A stretch of DNA of 52,383 nucleotides from Halalkalibacter akibai JCM 9157 (GTDB lineage: Bacteria > Bacillota > Bacilli > Bacillales > Bacillaceae_D). Every line of letters starts with the position of its first letter. Within the stretch, counting starts at the first letter, position 1. The stretch spans positions 1 to 52,383 of the forward strand of contig NZ_BAUV01000031.1 in NCBI RefSeq assembly GCF_000513135.1. Reading direction: 5' to 3'. Positions 32,716 through 43,266 of the stretch are shown here, piece by piece. A program made the translations under genes and the position numbers. The notes beneath the pieces are model-generated. The model saw only the letters and a program-made list of their open reading frames with translations. It did no database searches and was not told the DNA's origin.

Positions 32716-33769
32716 AAAGTTGCTTCCGAAAAGCCGATTAGTTTCAATGGCTGTCCCGCTTGTAGCGGTTTTCTTAGGAATACTTATTGGGGCAATCGTT
32801 ATGCTCTTCAGCGGATACAACCCAATAAGAGGATACTCAGCTTTATTAAGTGGAATTTTCAGTGACACCTACTACATGGGTGAAACAATTAGAACGATGA
32901 CACCGCTTATTTTATCTGGTTTGGCTGTTGCCTTTGCGTTCCGAACAGGGTTGTTCAATATTGGAGTCGAGGGCCAAGTAATTGTGGGATGGTTGGCATC
33001 GGTTTATGTTGGGATTGTGCTGGATTTACCAGCGATGATTCACTTACCGGTAGCGATCCTTGCAGGTGCTTTAGCTGGGGCACTATGGGGGTTTATTCCC
33101 GGAATACTAAAAGCTCGTTTTCAAGTGCATGAAGTTATTGTCACAATTATGATGAACTATATAGCTCTTTATACAGCCAATTACTTAATTCGAACATTTT
33201 TACTTGTTCCCGGAGAGAGAACAGAAACCATTTCGCCATCAGCGTCACTGGCTTCACCTTTTCTACAATCTTTAACTGATTACTCTAGACTACATTACGG
33301 CTTTTTGATTGCTCTTGCAGGATGTGTACTTATGTGGTTCCTATTATGGAAAACAACAAAAGGTTTTGAGCTGCGAGCTGTAGGTTTTAATACACATGCG
33401 TCTCATTATTCGGGTATGAATGTACAAAAGAATATCGTTCTTTCCATGGTAATTTCAGGTGGCTTTGCTGGGGTTGCTGGTTCTATGGAAGGTCTAGGAA
33501 CTTACGGATATATGAGCATCTTATCTGGATTCACGGGTGTTGGTTTTGATGGAATTGCTGTTGCTTTATTAGGAGCTAATACTGCGATTGGTGTACTACT
33601 ATCTTCATTCTTGTTCGGTGGTTTACAGATCGGTGCGTTGAACATGCAATCAAGAGCAGGTGTACCAACTGAATTAGTTGATATTGTGATTGCTTTAATT
33701 ATTTTCTTTGTAGCTTCGAGCTATATTATTCGCTGGATTATGAATCGAATTAAGAAGGAGGGGATTTAA
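32708..33769 (+). CDS. nupP: Nucleoside ABC transporter permease (NupP-like)
   Basis: 353-residue BPD_transp_2 permease with about 8-10 hydrophobic helices. The family loop FRTGLFNIGVEGQ is near residue 79, and HASHYSGMNVQKNIVLSMVISGGFAG is the coupling region. ATG at 32708 overlaps the ATPase gene; an upstream in-frame start (32675) is inside that gene. Its TAA is followed at once by the next ATG. Confidence 0.92.
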   Translation: MIKKLLPKSRLVSMAVPLVAVFLGILIGAIVMLFSGYNPIRGYSALLSGIFSDTYYMGETIRTMTPLILSGLAVAFAFRTGLFNIGVEGQVIVGWLASVYVGIVLDLPAMIHLPVAILAGALAGALWGFIPGILKARFQVHEVIVTIMMNYIALYTANYLIRTFLLVPGERTETISPSASLASPFLQSLTDYSRLHYGFLIALAGCVLMWFLLWKTTKGFELRAVGFNTHASHYSGMNVQKNIVLSMVISGGFAGVAGSMEGLGTYGYMSILSGFTGVGFDGIAVALLGANTAIGVLLSSFLFGGLQIGALNMQSRAGVPTELVDIVIALIIFFVASSYIIRWIMNRIKKEGI

Positions 33770-34731
33770 ATGGATTTAATGCAGGTGTTAGCTCTAGTTA
33801 TTCCTGCAGCAATTTTTGCGGCAGCCCCTCTTATTTTAACTGGTTTAGGTGGTTTATTCAGTGAACGCTCAGGTGTTGTTAACATTGGGTTAGAAGGTTT
33901 AATGGTCATTGGTGCGTTCACAGGTATTGTGGTAACGTTAACCCTTGAAGGAATGGGAGTAGGAGCAGCATCACCATGGCTTGCGATGCTTGCTGCTGTC
34001 ATAGTGGGAGCTCTATTTTCTTTATTTCATGCGGTTGCCTCCATTACGTTTCGAGCAGATCAGATTGTAAGTGGAGTAGCACTAAACTTTCTAGCTGTAG
34101 GACTTAGCGTCTTTTTAATAAGATTAATGTATGGAAAAGGACAGACAGATTTTATCCGAAATCGAATTTATCGTTTTGACGTACCGGTGTTAAGTGACAT
34201 TCCAATTATCGGTCCACTCCTTTTCTCAAATGTTTATATAACGTCTTATCTTGCCATTGTGATTACGTTCATCGTTTATTACGTTGTTTTCTATACTCCA
34301 TTTGGATTAAGACTTCGTTCTGTCGGTGAACATCCGATGGCGGCAGATACAATGGGGATTAATGTCATTCGCATGCGTTATATCGGAGTTATGCTTAGTG
34401 GCGCGTTAGCAGGGTTAGGTGGAGCTGTATTTGCGGTTACGGTTGCAGGTAACTTCTCTGGAACGACAATTGTTGGTCAAGGGTTCATGCACTTGCCGCT
34501 TTAATCTTTGGAAAATGGAATCCACTTGGAGTTTTAGGTGCAGCTTTATTCTTTGGTTTAGCCCAAGCGTTAAGCATCACTGGACAGCAGATTCCTTTAC
34601 TAGCTAATATTCCATCTGTCTTTTTGTTTATCGCTCCATATGTTCTTACTATTTTAGCTTTAGCAGGATTTGTAGGACGTGCGGAAGGACCTAAAGCAAT
34701 TGGTAAGCCTTATATAAAAGGTTCGAGATAA
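33770..34731 (+). CDS. nupQ: Nucleoside ABC transporter permease (NupQ-like), frame slip near 34489
   Basis: Second BPD_transp_2 permease, with ERSGVVNIGLEGLMVIGAF near residue 32. As read, it stops at 34504 after VGQGFMHLPL. Adding one G after the ATG at 34487-34489 restores GQGFMALAALIFGKWNPLG, and the frame continues to GKPYIKGSR, stop at 34729-34731. That gives 320 residues, normal for NupQ. The lesion is a single-base loss (GG to G), so a sequence error is likely. Confidence 0.9.
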
Positions 34732-34781
34732 TCTATCTATAAGGTTGTTTTAGCATCAGTATGAAAATTTGAATTTTAAAA

Positions 34782-34822
34782 GGCAATTTCCCTCCGTCAT
34801 TGGATGAGAAATTGCCCTTTTT
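34782..34822 (+). terminator. Intrinsic terminator after nupQ
   Basis: GGCAATTTC (34782-34790) and GAAATTGCC (34808-34816) form a 9-bp stem, extended by AAAA/TTTT, followed by a T-run. Confidence 0.9.
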
Positions 34823-35052
34823 ATTTGTTATACTTTATTATGTCAAAAATTAGTTTTTTAGAATATTTATTCGTGATAGCAAACAAGGAATACTTAAACA
34901 AGCGAATAAGCTGTATAAAGATTAGTTTTAACTAGTAAAAAGACTTCACGAACATCACATATTTACTCACGACAACGAGTGGTCCGAGTAATTAAATAGG
35001 AAGAAACCGCATAGGTCTCTGCTAAGCCCTTTAATTAAAGGAGGTGCAAAGA

Positions 35053-35157
35053 ATGGACTTTTCTTTAACGACAGCAACTTGGTTTTTGTTGTACATTCCA
35101 ATGCCTTTATTAATCGTTTTTTCAATCGTCTCATTACTAAAAAGGAGGAGTGAGTAA
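35053..35157 (+). CDS. 34-residue membrane peptide upstream of the symporter gene
   Basis: Frame MDFSLTTATWFLLYIPMPLL ... SIVSLLKRRSE, with a strong Shine-Dalgarno (AAAGGAGGTGCAAAGA then ATG). It contains one long hydrophobic helix, about residues 8-29, and a positive tail LLKRRSE. Its end supplies the AAAAAGGAGGAG ribosome site of the symporter gene, whose ATG is 2 bases after the stop. Tiny companion peptides are known for some sodium symporters (for example MetS with MetP), so an accessory role is plausible but not shown. Confidence 0.7.
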   Translation: MDFSLTTATWFLLYIPMPLLIVFSIVSLLKRRSE

Positions 35158-35159
35158 AT

Positions 35160-36667
35160 ATGGAACTAGCAACCATTATTACGTTTATATTTTATTTAGT
35201 TGGGATGCTTGCAATTGGTATTATAGCTTATCGTTTAACAAATAATTTATCTGATTATGTTCTTGGTGGACGTCGGTTAGGAGGAAGTGTTGCGGCTTTA
35301 AGCGCAGGTGCCTCTGATATGAGTAGTTGGTTATTACTAGGTTTACCAGGTGCTATGTATGTAGGCGGGATGGGTGAGATATGGATAGCGGTAGGGTTAG
35401 CGATCGGGGCCTATTTGAATTGGCAATTTGTCGCTACTAGACTTAGAACCTATACCCAAATAGCAAATGACTCGATTACACTTCCTGATTTTTTAGAAAA
35501 TCGTTTTCGTGATTCATCAAAAGCATTGCGCATTATTTCTGCAATTGTTATTCTTGTTTTCTTTGCTTTTTATACTTCTTCGGGACTTGTTGGTGGGGCG
35601 TTGTTGTTTGAAGCTTCATTTGGAATGACCTATACGCAAGCCCTTTGGATTGGTGCTATTGTGATTATCTCTTATACATTTTTAGGGGGATTTCTAGCAG
35701 TAAGTTGGACCGACTTCTTTCAAGGGATCTTGATGTTCTTAGCTTTAATCATTGTTCCTATCGTTGCATCTCAAATATTGGTGGATGGAGTGAAACAGTT
35801 CAAATCGTAGGTTTAGTTGACTCATCTTATTTAGATGCCTTTGCCGGAGCAACCGTAATCGGCGTTGTTTCGTTGCTTGCTTGGGGTTTAGGTTATTTTG
35901 GCCAACCTCATATTCTCACAAGGTTTATGGCCGTAAAATCGGTAAAAGAAATTCCAAAAGCAAGAGCAGTTGGTATGACATGGATGGTTTTGGCTTTGTT
36001 TGGAGCGATTTTTACTGGCTTTGCAGGAATAGCTTATTTCTCTGCACAAGGGCCTGGAGGACAACCGCTACCAGATGGATCTCATGAAACGTTGTTTATT
36101 ATGTTTACCCAAGTCCTTTTTAATCCGTGGGTGGCAGGCTTTTTACTCGCGGCAATATTATCTGCGATTATGAGCACGATTGATTCTCAATTGTTAGTTT
36201 CATCGAGTGCTTTAGCAGAAGATGTATATAAAGGATTCATTCGCAAGGATGCTTCTCAAAAAGAGCTCGTTTTAGTGGGAAGACTTGGGGTACTAGTTAT
36301 TGCGCTACTTGCGTTAGTTTTAGCTTATAATCCTGAAAGTTCTGTTTTAGACCTTGTTGGATATGCGTGGGCAGGTTTCGGTGCAGCGTTTGGACCAGTG
36401 ATTATTTTAGCTCTTTTCTGGAAACGGATGACTAGAAATGGAGCTTTAGCAGGGATGCTTGTCGGGGGGATCACCGTCATTATGTGGGCGGAGCTTGATA
36501 ACTGGTTTGGATTATCTGCAGAACAGTTTTCACTACTCGGTCTTTACGAAATTATCCCAGGCTTTATTCTAGCTTGGATTGCGATTGTAGTAGTGAGTCT
36601 TCTAGGGAAAGAGCCGGTACAGGAGATTCAAGAAGAATTTGAAAGAGCTAAAACGGAAGTATTATAG
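35160..36667 (+). CDS. putP: Sodium/proline symporter (PutP/OpuE family), frame slip near 35775
   Basis: Sodium:solute symporter importing proline for nutrition or osmoprotection. About 502 residues with 13 predicted helices. Family blocks: VLGGRRLGGSVAALSAGASDMSSW near residue 38, YTFLGGFLAVSWTDFFQG, LAWGLGYFGQPHILTRFMA, and AILSAIMSTIDSQLLVSSSAL. As read, the frame stops at 35810 after VDGVKQFKS. One added base between about 35766 and 35780 joins it to GGWSETVQIVG. Position after camS and before gatC matches opuE of B. subtilis; proline is the likely substrate by family. Confidence 0.9.
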
Positions 36668-36676
36668 TGAGATATT

Positions 36677-36714
36677 AACCCTTTCTTTTTATTAATAAAG
36701 AGGGGGTTTTATTA
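36677..36714 (+). terminator. Terminator after the symporter gene
   Basis: AACCCTTTCTTT and AAAGAGGGGGTT form a 12-bp stem (two G-U) around TTATTAAT, then TTATTAT. Confidence 0.75.
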
Positions 36715-36749
36715 TAACGAATTTTAAGGTCTTGTAACCTTGGGGTTTG

Positions 36750-36778
36750 TTGCCTCTGTATGTGTTATTTGGTATTAT
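36750..36778 (+). promoter_or_regulatory. Candidate gatCAB promoter
   Basis: TTGCCT (36750-36755), 17-bp spacer, TATTAT (36773-36778), 48 bp before the gatC ATG. Confidence 0.5.
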
Positions 36779-36826
36779 TAATCATATTGTCAAAATGATC
36801 GAACTTTTTTCGGGGGTGAAGGAGAT

Positions 36827-37117
36827 ATGTCAAGAATTCAAGAAGAACAAGTGAAACATGCTGCTAACTTAGCTAGGCTTGCGATCACAGAAGAAGAGGC
36901 AAAAATGTTCACTGAACAATTAGATAAGATTATTACTTTCGCTGAACAGTTAAATGAGTTAGATACAACAGGTGTGGAACCAACTACACATGTTTTAGAT
37001 ATTAAGAATGTTCTACGTGAGGACAAGTCATCTGAGGGATTACCAATTGAAGATGTATTAAAGAATGCACCAGATCATGAAGATGGGCACTTTCGTGTAC
37101 CGTCGATTATAGAATAG
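36827..37117 (+). CDS. gatC: Aspartyl/glutamyl-tRNA amidotransferase subunit C
   Basis: 96-residue subunit that stabilises the GatCAB complex, which converts Glu-tRNA(Gln) (and Asp-tRNA(Asn)) to the amidated forms. Conserved [17 protein letters not shown] at the start, [19 protein letters not shown] in the middle and [11 protein letters not shown] at the end. Shine-Dalgarno GGTGAAGGAG. First gene of gatCAB. Confidence 0.97.
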   Translation: MSRIQEEQVKHAANLARLAITEEEAKMFTEQLDKIITFAEQLNELDTTGVEPTTHVLDIKNVLREDKSSEGLPIEDVLKNAPDHEDGHFRVPSIIE

Positions 37118-37135
37118 TAGGGGAGGACAAGCTTC

Positions 37136-38593
37136 ATGTCTTTATTTGACCATAAGATGTCAGAGCTTCATACGATGCTTCAAAACAAAGAATTAAAAGT
37201 CTCTGATCTCGTTGATGAATCTTACAAGCGTATTGCTGAAGTTGAAGATAAGGTAAAAGCGTTTGTTACTTTAAATGAAGAAAAAGCACGCGCATATGCC
37301 AATGAATTAGACGAGACGCTTGGTTCAAACAGTGAGCGCGGCCTTCTATTTGGAATGCCAATTGGCGTCAAAGATAATATTGTGACGAAAAACTTGAGAA
37401 CGACTTGTTCAAGTCGCATGCTAGAAAACTTTGATCCTATTTATGATGCTACCGTTGTACAAAAGCTAAGAGAAGCTCAAGCGGTTACGATCGGTAAGCT
37501 TAATATGGACGAGTTTGCGATGGGGTCTTCTACGGAAAACTCTGCTTTTCAAGCAACGAAAAACCCTTGGAATTTAGAAACTGTTCCAGGTGGCTCTAGT
37601 GGTGGATCAGCAGCAGCTGTTGCTGCGTTAGAAGTGCCGTTCTCATTAGGTTCTGATACAGGTGGATCAATTCGCCAACCAGCAGCATTTTGTGGTGTAG
37701 TTGGATTAAAACCTACATATGGACGTGTTTCTCGTTTCGGATTGGTCGCGTTTGCTTCTTCATTAGATCAAATTGGCCCAATCACACGTAACGTAGAAGA
37801 CAATGCATATTTACTGCAATCCATCACAGGGGTTGACCCAATGGACTCGACTTCTGCGAATGTGGAAGTACCAGACTTTTTATCTGCTCTAACGGGAGAT
37901 GTAAAAGGCCTTAGAATTGCCGTTCCAAAGGAATACATAGGTGAAGGGGTACAAGAAGAAGTAAAACAATCTGTTCTAGATGCGCTAAAAGTACTTGAGG
38001 GACAAGGTGCTACTTGGGAAGAAGTATCTCTTCCACATTCGAAATACGCGCTTGCAACCTATTACCTTCTTTCTTCTTCAGAGGCTTCAGCGAACTTGGC
38101 TCGTTTTGATGGTGTTCGTTACGGTTATCGCACTGATAATGCTGAAAATTTGATTGAGATGTATAAACAAACACGTGCAGAAGGCTTTGGTGATGAAGTA
38201 AAACGCCGCATTATGCTTGGGACGTTTGCGTTAAGTTCTGGTTACTATGATGCTTACTATAAAAAAGCACAACAAGTCCGCACATTAATAAAACAAGACT
38301 TTGAAAAGATTTTTGAGAACTATGATGTCATCATTGGACCAACAACCCCGACACCTGCATTTAAAATTGGTGAAAATACAAAGGATCCGATGACCATGTA
38401 TGCAAATGATATTTTGACGATTCCAGTTAACCTTGCAGGGGTTCCAGGAATCTCTGTACCATGTGGCTTTAAAGATGGATTGCCTCTTGGTTTACAAATT
38501 ATCGGAAAGCATTTTGATGAAAGTACAGTTTATCGTGTGGCTCATGCATTTGAACAAGCAACAGATTACCACACGCAAAAACCTACACTGTAA
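37136..38593 (+). CDS. gatA: Glutamyl-tRNA(Gln) amidotransferase subunit A
   Basis: 485-residue amidase-signature enzyme that frees ammonia from glutamine for GatB. The amidase signature [14 protein letters not shown], with the Ser-cisSer region, is near residue 150, and [16 protein letters not shown] carries the nucleophile Ser. The catalytic Lys is in GVKDNI near residue 79. Length is normal; 18 bases after gatC. Confidence 0.98.
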   Translation: MSLFDHKMSELHTMLQNKELKVSDLVDESYKRIAEVEDKVKAFVTLNEEKARAYANELDETLGSNSERGLLFGMPIGVKDNIVTKNLRTTCSSRMLENFDPIYDATVVQKLREAQAVTIGKLNMDEFAMGSSTENSAFQATKNPWNLETVPGGSSGGSAAAVAALEVPFSLGSDTGGSIRQPAAFCGVVGLKPTYGRVSRFGLVAFASSLDQIGPITRNVEDNAYLLQSITGVDPMDSTSANVEVPDFLSALTGDVKGLRIAVPKEYIGEGVQEEVKQSVLDALKVLEGQGATWEEVSLPHSKYALATYYLLSSSEASANLARFDGVRYGYRTDNAENLIEMYKQTRAEGFGDEVKRRIMLGTFALSSGYYDAYYKKAQQVRTLIKQDFEKIFENYDVIIGPTTPTPAFKIGENTKDPMTMYANDILTIPVNLAGVPGISVPCGFKDGLPLGLQIIGKHFDESTVYRVAHAFEQATDYHTQKPTL

Positions 38594-38608
38594 GGGGGAA
38601 GACAAGCG

Positions 38609-40039
38609 ATGAATTTCGAAACAATTATTGGGCTTGAAGTCCACGTAGAATTAAAAACTGAATCGAAAATTTTCTCTGCTAGTCCGAACCATTTCGGATC
38701 AGAGCCGAATGCCAATACAAGTGTAATCGACCTTGGATATCCAGGTGTTTTACCTGTATTAAATAAAAAAGCTGTTGAATTTGCGATGAAAGCAGCGATG
38801 GCCTTAAATTGTGAAGTTGCAACTGTTACGAAATTCGACCGTAAAAATTATTTTTATCCAGATAATCCGAAAGCTTATCAAATCTCTCAGTTTGATAAAC
38901 CAATCGGTGAAAATGGTTGGATTGAAATTGAAGTGAATGGTGAAAAGAAACGAATCGGCATTACGAGAATTCATATGGAAGAAGATGCTGGTAAGTTAAC
39001 GCACTCTGGCGGTGGTTATTCGTTAGTTGATTACAATCGTCAAGGAACGCCACTTGTTGAGATTGTATCAGAGCCAGATATTAGAACTCCAGATGAAGCG
39101 TATGCGTATTTAGAGAAATTAAAAGCCATCATTCAATATACTGGAGTTTCAGATTGTAAGATGGAAGAAGGTTCTTTGCGTTGTGATGCAAATATCTCTC
39201 TACGTCCGGTAGGGCAAGAGAAGTTCGGTACAAAAACAGAGCTTAAAAATTTAAACTCGTTTAACTTTGTCCGTAAAGGACTTGAATATGAAGAAAAGCG
39301 CCAAGAGCAGGTGCTTTTATCTGGAGGCGTCATCGACCAAGAAACACGTCGCTATGATGAGGCTGCAAACAAAACTTTGTTAATGCGTGTTAAAGAGGGC
39401 TCTGATGACTATCGTTATTTCCCAGAGCCTGACTTAGTAGACATCCACATTGATGAAGAATGGAAAGCTCGCATTCAAGCGGAAATTCCTGAGCTTCCTG
39501 ATGCTAGAAAGAAGCGTTATGTAGAAGAGCTTGGTTTGCCTGCTTACGATGCTGCTGTTTTAACCTTAACAAAGGAAATGTCTGACTTCTTTGAGGAAAC
39601 AGTGGAACAAGGGGCAGGAGCTAAACAAGCTTCAAACTGGTTAATGGGTGAACTATCAGGTTATTTGAACGCTGAACAAAAAGAGCTTCATGATGTAGCG
39701 TTAACACCGAAAAACTTAGCAGGAATGATTGAGTTGATTGAAAAGGGCACGATCTCTTCTAAGATTGCTAAACAAGTGTTTAAAGAGCTTGTTGAAAACG
39801 GTGGAGAAGCTAGTCAAATTGTTGAAGCTAAAGGACTTGTTCAAATCTCAGATGAGGGTGAGTTACTTAAAATGGTAGCTGAAGTACTTGATAACAACCC
39901 TCAGTCGGTAGATGATTATAAAAATGGAAAACAAAAAGCAATTGGGTTCCTAGTAGGTCAGATTATGAAGGCTTCAAAAGGAAAAGCAAACCCACCGATG
40001 GTTAATAAACTGTTGCTTGAGGAAATAGCTAAGCGATAA
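38609..40039 (+). CDS. gatB: Aspartyl/glutamyl-tRNA amidotransferase subunit B
   Basis: 476-residue kinase/amidotransferase subunit that activates the misacylated tRNA. N-terminal [16 protein letters not shown], then [20 protein letters not shown] and MEEDAGK in the cradle domain, [11 protein letters not shown], and a C-terminal YqeY-like tail ending in [13 protein letters not shown]. Shine-Dalgarno AAGGGGGAAG. Followed by tandem hairpins. Confidence 0.98.
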   Translation: MNFETIIGLEVHVELKTESKIFSASPNHFGSEPNANTSVIDLGYPGVLPVLNKKAVEFAMKAAMALNCEVATVTKFDRKNYFYPDNPKAYQISQFDKPIGENGWIEIEVNGEKKRIGITRIHMEEDAGKLTHSGGGYSLVDYNRQGTPLVEIVSEPDIRTPDEAYAYLEKLKAIIQYTGVSDCKMEEGSLRCDANISLRPVGQEKFGTKTELKNLNSFNFVRKGLEYEEKRQEQVLLSGGVIDQETRRYDEAANKTLLMRVKEGSDDYRYFPEPDLVDIHIDEEWKARIQAEIPELPDARKKRYVEELGLPAYDAAVLTLTKEMSDFFEETVEQGAGAKQASNWLMGELSGYLNAEQKELHDVALTPKNLAGMIELIEKGTISSKIAKQVFKELVENGGEASQIVEAKGLVQISDEGELLKMVAEVLDNNPQSVDDYKNGKQKAIGFLVGQIMKASKGKANPPMVNKLLLEEIAKR

Positions 40040-40044
40040 AAATT

Positions 40045-40124
40045 ATCTTCCTCTCTAATAGGACAAGAGGGAAGATGAAGCCTTAAAAGGGTAGAACCTT
40101 TTAAGGCTTTCTTTTTCTTTTTTT
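40045..40124 (+). terminator. Tandem hairpins terminating gatCAB
   Basis: First stem ATCTTCCTCT / AGAGGGAAGAT (one bulged G), then AAGCCTTAAAAGG (40078-40090) with CCTTTTAAGGCTT (40097-40109), a perfect 13-bp stem followed by a long T-rich run. Confidence 0.93.
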
Positions 40125-40210
40125 AATGAAGAATTTGCTGTTAAGGATTGATGTAAGGTACAATACAAGCATGTATGTCACAATCATGTTAACAAAGTAG
40201 GGGATCTGTA

Positions 40211-41113
40211 ATGAAAAGAGCTCGACTTATTTATAATCCAACCTCAGGGCGTGAACAAATAAGAAAAAGTTTAGCTTATATATTAGAAAGACTTGAACAA
40301 GCAGGCTATGAAACGTCTGCTCATGCTACTACAGGTGAAGGTTGTGCGAAACGGGCTGCTCGTAAGGCTGGAGAAAATGGCTATGATCTCGTTATAGCTG
40401 CTGGTGGAGACGGAACTATTTTCGAGGTGGTCAATGGACTTGCTGACTTACCGAATAGACCAAGCCTTGGACTTATCCCAGCTGGAACGACAAATGATTT
40501 TGCAAGAGCGCTTCACATCCCAAGAGACATTGAAAAAGCATGTGATATCCTGTGTGGTGATCACTTTGAGCCAATTGATATTGGAAAAGTGGATGATCGC
40601 TATTTTATTAATATTGCAGCAGGTGGGACATTAACCGAACTTACATATGAAGTTCCTAGCAAGTTAAAAACAGCGGTTGGTCAATTGGCTTATTATATTA
40701 AGGGGCTAGAGAAACTTCCTCAAATTACACCGAGAATGGTTCGGATTGAGTATGACGGGAAATTGTTTGAAGGCGAGATTATGTTGTTTTTAGTGTCCAA
40801 CACCAACTCAGTTGGAGGGTTTGAGAAATTAGCTCCAGACGCTTCGTTGCAAGATGGCATGTTTGACTTTATTGTCGTCAAAAAGCTTTCATTTCCAGAG
40901 TTTCTCCATCTTTGTACACTGGCACTTCGAGGAGAGCACATCCATCATCCGAAAGTGATGTATGTTCACGCGAACCGCATTAAAGTGGAAGTGCAAGGAG
41001 ATATGCAACTTAACTTAGACGGTGAGCATGGAGGAGCGTTACCTGCACAGTTTGTTAGCCTTTATCAACATTTTCAAATGCTGACACCAAAGGATCGTAA
41101 GTCTAGAAAATAA
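40211..41113 (+). CDS. dgkB: Diacylglycerol kinase DgkB
   Basis: 300-residue soluble lipid kinase that recycles diacylglycerol left from lipoteichoic acid synthesis. DAGK catalytic motif AAGGDGTIFEVVNGL near residue 62, then GLIPAGTTNDFARAL. PDASLQDGMFDFIVV, a conserved magnesium-site region of Gram-positive DgkB, lies further on, and the C-terminal part includes NLDGEHG. ATG at 40211 with TAGGGGA upstream. Position after gatB matches yerQ (dgkB) of B. subtilis. Confidence 0.95.
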   Translation: MKRARLIYNPTSGREQIRKSLAYILERLEQAGYETSAHATTGEGCAKRAARKAGENGYDLVIAAGGDGTIFEVVNGLADLPNRPSLGLIPAGTTNDFARALHIPRDIEKACDILCGDHFEPIDIGKVDDRYFINIAAGGTLTELTYEVPSKLKTAVGQLAYYIKGLEKLPQITPRMVRIEYDGKLFEGEIMLFLVSNTNSVGGFEKLAPDASLQDGMFDFIVVKKLSFPEFLHLCTLALRGEHIHHPKVMYVHANRIKVEVQGDMQLNLDGEHGGALPAQFVSLYQHFQMLTPKDRKSRK

Positions 41114-41174
41114 GCGAATCGCTTCTCTTTAAAAAGGTTTTATAGTAAAAAAAGCGAATAAGTAGTAGTGAAGT

Positions 41175-41210
41175 AAAAAGATCTAATCGGTTGAACGGTT
41201 GGATCTTTTT
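41175..41210 (+). terminator. Terminator after dgkB
   Basis: AAAAAGATCTAA and TTGGATCTTTTT form a 12-bp stem (one G-U) around TCGGTTGAACGG. Confidence 0.85.
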
Positions 41211-41289
41211 GTTCGATTTTAGAAGGTTCTTCTATCCTGTTTAAGTAAAAGTTATAATAAAATCATACATAGATTATTGGAGGGTTAAC

Positions 41290-42369
41290 ATGAGTACACA
41301 AACAAAGATCTCAATTGGAGTTATCGGAGCAGGAAATATCGGGAATGTTCACTTAGAGAATTTTAATCAACTAAAAGAAGATGTAGAAATAAAAGCAATA
41401 ACTGATGTGTATTTGCCACTTGCCGAAAAACGAGCGGAAGAATACCAAATTCCAACCGTTCATCAAAATGCAGATGAGCTTATTAATAATCAAGAACTGG
41501 ATGCTGTCATTATCGCAGTCCCAAATAAATACCATGCACCTCTTACGATTCAGGCGTTAAAAGCAGGTAAGCATGTTTTATTAGAAAAACCAATGGCGAT
41601 AAATGAAAACGATGCCAAGGAGATCTTACTTACACAAAAGAAAACAGGAAAAATAGTTATGATACCACATCAAATGCGCTGGGAGTCATTAGCTCTTCAA
41701 GTGAAAGAGCAAGTAGAACGTGGTGAGTTAGGAAATATCTATCATGCTAAAGCTGGATGGCTTCGCCGCAAAGGGATACCTGGCTGGGGAACATGGTTTA
41801 CTCAAAAGAACGAATCAGGAGGAGGGCCACTCATTGATATCGGAGTTCATTTATTAGATTTGTCGCTCTACTTAATGGGCAATCCAAAGCCAGTCTCTGT
41901 ATTTGGATCGACTTACGCTGAATTTGGACCTAAAAAGAAAGGGATCGGTACGTGGGGAACTCCAAATTGGGACGGAGCGTATGATGTTGAAGATATTGCA
42001 ACAGCTCTTATCAAAATGGAAGATGGAAGTACGCTTTCCTTAGATGTCAGCTGGGCTGTTCATATGGACACTGATAATCAACCTTATCTTCATCTACTAG
42101 GCTCTGAAGGAGGCGCCTCTATTCAAGGTAAAAAAGGAAAATTGCTAACGGAAATGTTTGATCGCCCAATTGATGTCGATTTAACGTCAGAAGATGAAAA
42201 AGAACGTTTAAGATTGAGTCAGCACTTTGTTGAATGTATCCGTGAAGGAAAAGAACCGATTAGCTCCGCGGTCACAGGCTATACGAATAATTTAATTTTA
42301 AGTGCGATTTACGAATCTTCAAGAACAGGAAGAGAAGTCCAACTAAATTGGGATGTAGAAGGAGAGTAA
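41290..42369 (+). CDS. Gfo/Idh/MocA-family NAD(P)-dependent sugar dehydrogenase
   Basis: 359-residue oxidoreductase. Rossmann motif GVIGAGNIGNVHLENF near residue 11, the family Lys in LLEKPMAI near residue 98, and the catalytic-domain block GGGPLIDIGVHLLDLSLY with the His. Substrate is probably an inositol or a keto/hexose sugar by family, but not deducible. Shine-Dalgarno TTGGAGGG. Followed 6 bases later by a TIM-barrel isomerase gene, a common catabolic pairing. Confidence 0.88.
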   Translation: MSTQTKISIGVIGAGNIGNVHLENFNQLKEDVEIKAITDVYLPLAEKRAEEYQIPTVHQNADELINNQELDAVIIAVPNKYHAPLTIQALKAGKHVLLEKPMAINENDAKEILLTQKKTGKIVMIPHQMRWESLALQVKEQVERGELGNIYHAKAGWLRRKGIPGWGTWFTQKNESGGGPLIDIGVHLLDLSLYLMGNPKPVSVFGSTYAEFGPKKKGIGTWGTPNWDGAYDVEDIATALIKMEDGSTLSLDVSWAVHMDTDNQPYLHLLGSEGGASIQGKKGKLLTEMFDRPIDVDLTSEDEKERLRLSQHFVECIREGKEPISSAVTGYTNNLILSAIYESSRTGREVQLNWDVEGE

Positions 42370-42375
42370 GCTGTC

Positions 42376-43223
42376 ATGCTAAAAGGATTGTCTATGGCAG
42401 GGATTGGTAAGATTAATGACCTGAAACAATGGATAACATTAGCTTCTAAGCATCACTTCGAGGCAATCGATACAGATGGCGTAGCTTAGAACAATTCATA
42501 CAGCAAGAAGGATTAGCTCAAGCAAAATCACACTTAAACATGCATGGTATTGAGATTGCCACAATCGGACTTTCAGTTGAATGGCGAACAACTGATGAGG
42601 AATTTGTTAACGGCTTAGAGCGCTTAGTATTAGATGCGAAAGCCGCCTCCACTCTTGGCTGTCGCACTTGTACAACTTACATTCTCCCGTCAACAGATCA
42701 AGATGCTGCACCGTTTATGGCAAAAGCTACAACTAGGCTTCGTACATGTGCTCAAATTTTAGCTAGCTACGGGATTCGGTTAGGACTTGAGTTTGTGGGC
42801 CCGCATCATTTGCGGACAACGTGGAAAAATCCTTTTATATGGAACTTACAACAAACGCTCGAATTCATTGATGCCATCAACGAAAGAAACGTTGGATTAT
42901 TAGTAGACGCCTATCATTGTTACACAAACGAAATCAGTCATGAAGAGCTAGGTCGTCTAACAGCTGATCAAATCGTTCATGTTCACATAAACGATGCCAA
43001 GAACATTCCAGTGAAAGACCTACTAGACAACGACCGTTTGTATCTAGGAGAAGGAGTCATAGATTTAATTGGCTTTTTACAAACTCTACAGAAAATTGGC
43101 TACACAGGAGCCGTCTCTCAGGAAGTATTAACCATTGAACCACCAAAAGAAGACACTGAATCTTTAATAAAAAAGTCAGCTGAAAACTATGCAAAGCTAT
43201 TTCATGCTGCCGGGATAAACTAA
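42376..43223 (+). CDS. Sugar phosphate isomerase/epimerase (AP-endonuclease-2 fold), frame slip near 42479
   Basis: TIM-barrel isomerase, 282 residues after repair. The start MLKGLSMAGIGKINDLKQWI follows GGAGAG, but the frame stops after AIDTDGVA. Adding one base in GATGGCGTAGC near 42479 gives DTDGRSLEQFIQQEG and joins the large remaining part. Metal-site residues are in LEFVGPHH, LVDAYH, VHVHINDA and a late Glu in SQEVL. Relatives include IolE, IolI and hydroxypyruvate or xylose isomerase-like enzymes; the exact reaction is unknown. Forms a unit with the dehydrogenase. Confidence 0.85.
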
Positions 43224-43226
43224 AAA

Positions 43227-43263
43227 AAAAACGGTTGTTTCAGTGTATGAAACAACCGTTTTT
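43227..43263. terminator. Bidirectional terminator between convergent sugar genes
   Basis: AAAAACGGTTGTTTCA (43227-43242) and TGAAACAACCGTTTTT (43248-43263) form a perfect 16-bp stem with loop GTGTA; A- and T-runs suit both directions. Confidence 0.93.
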
Positions 43264-43266
43264 ATA

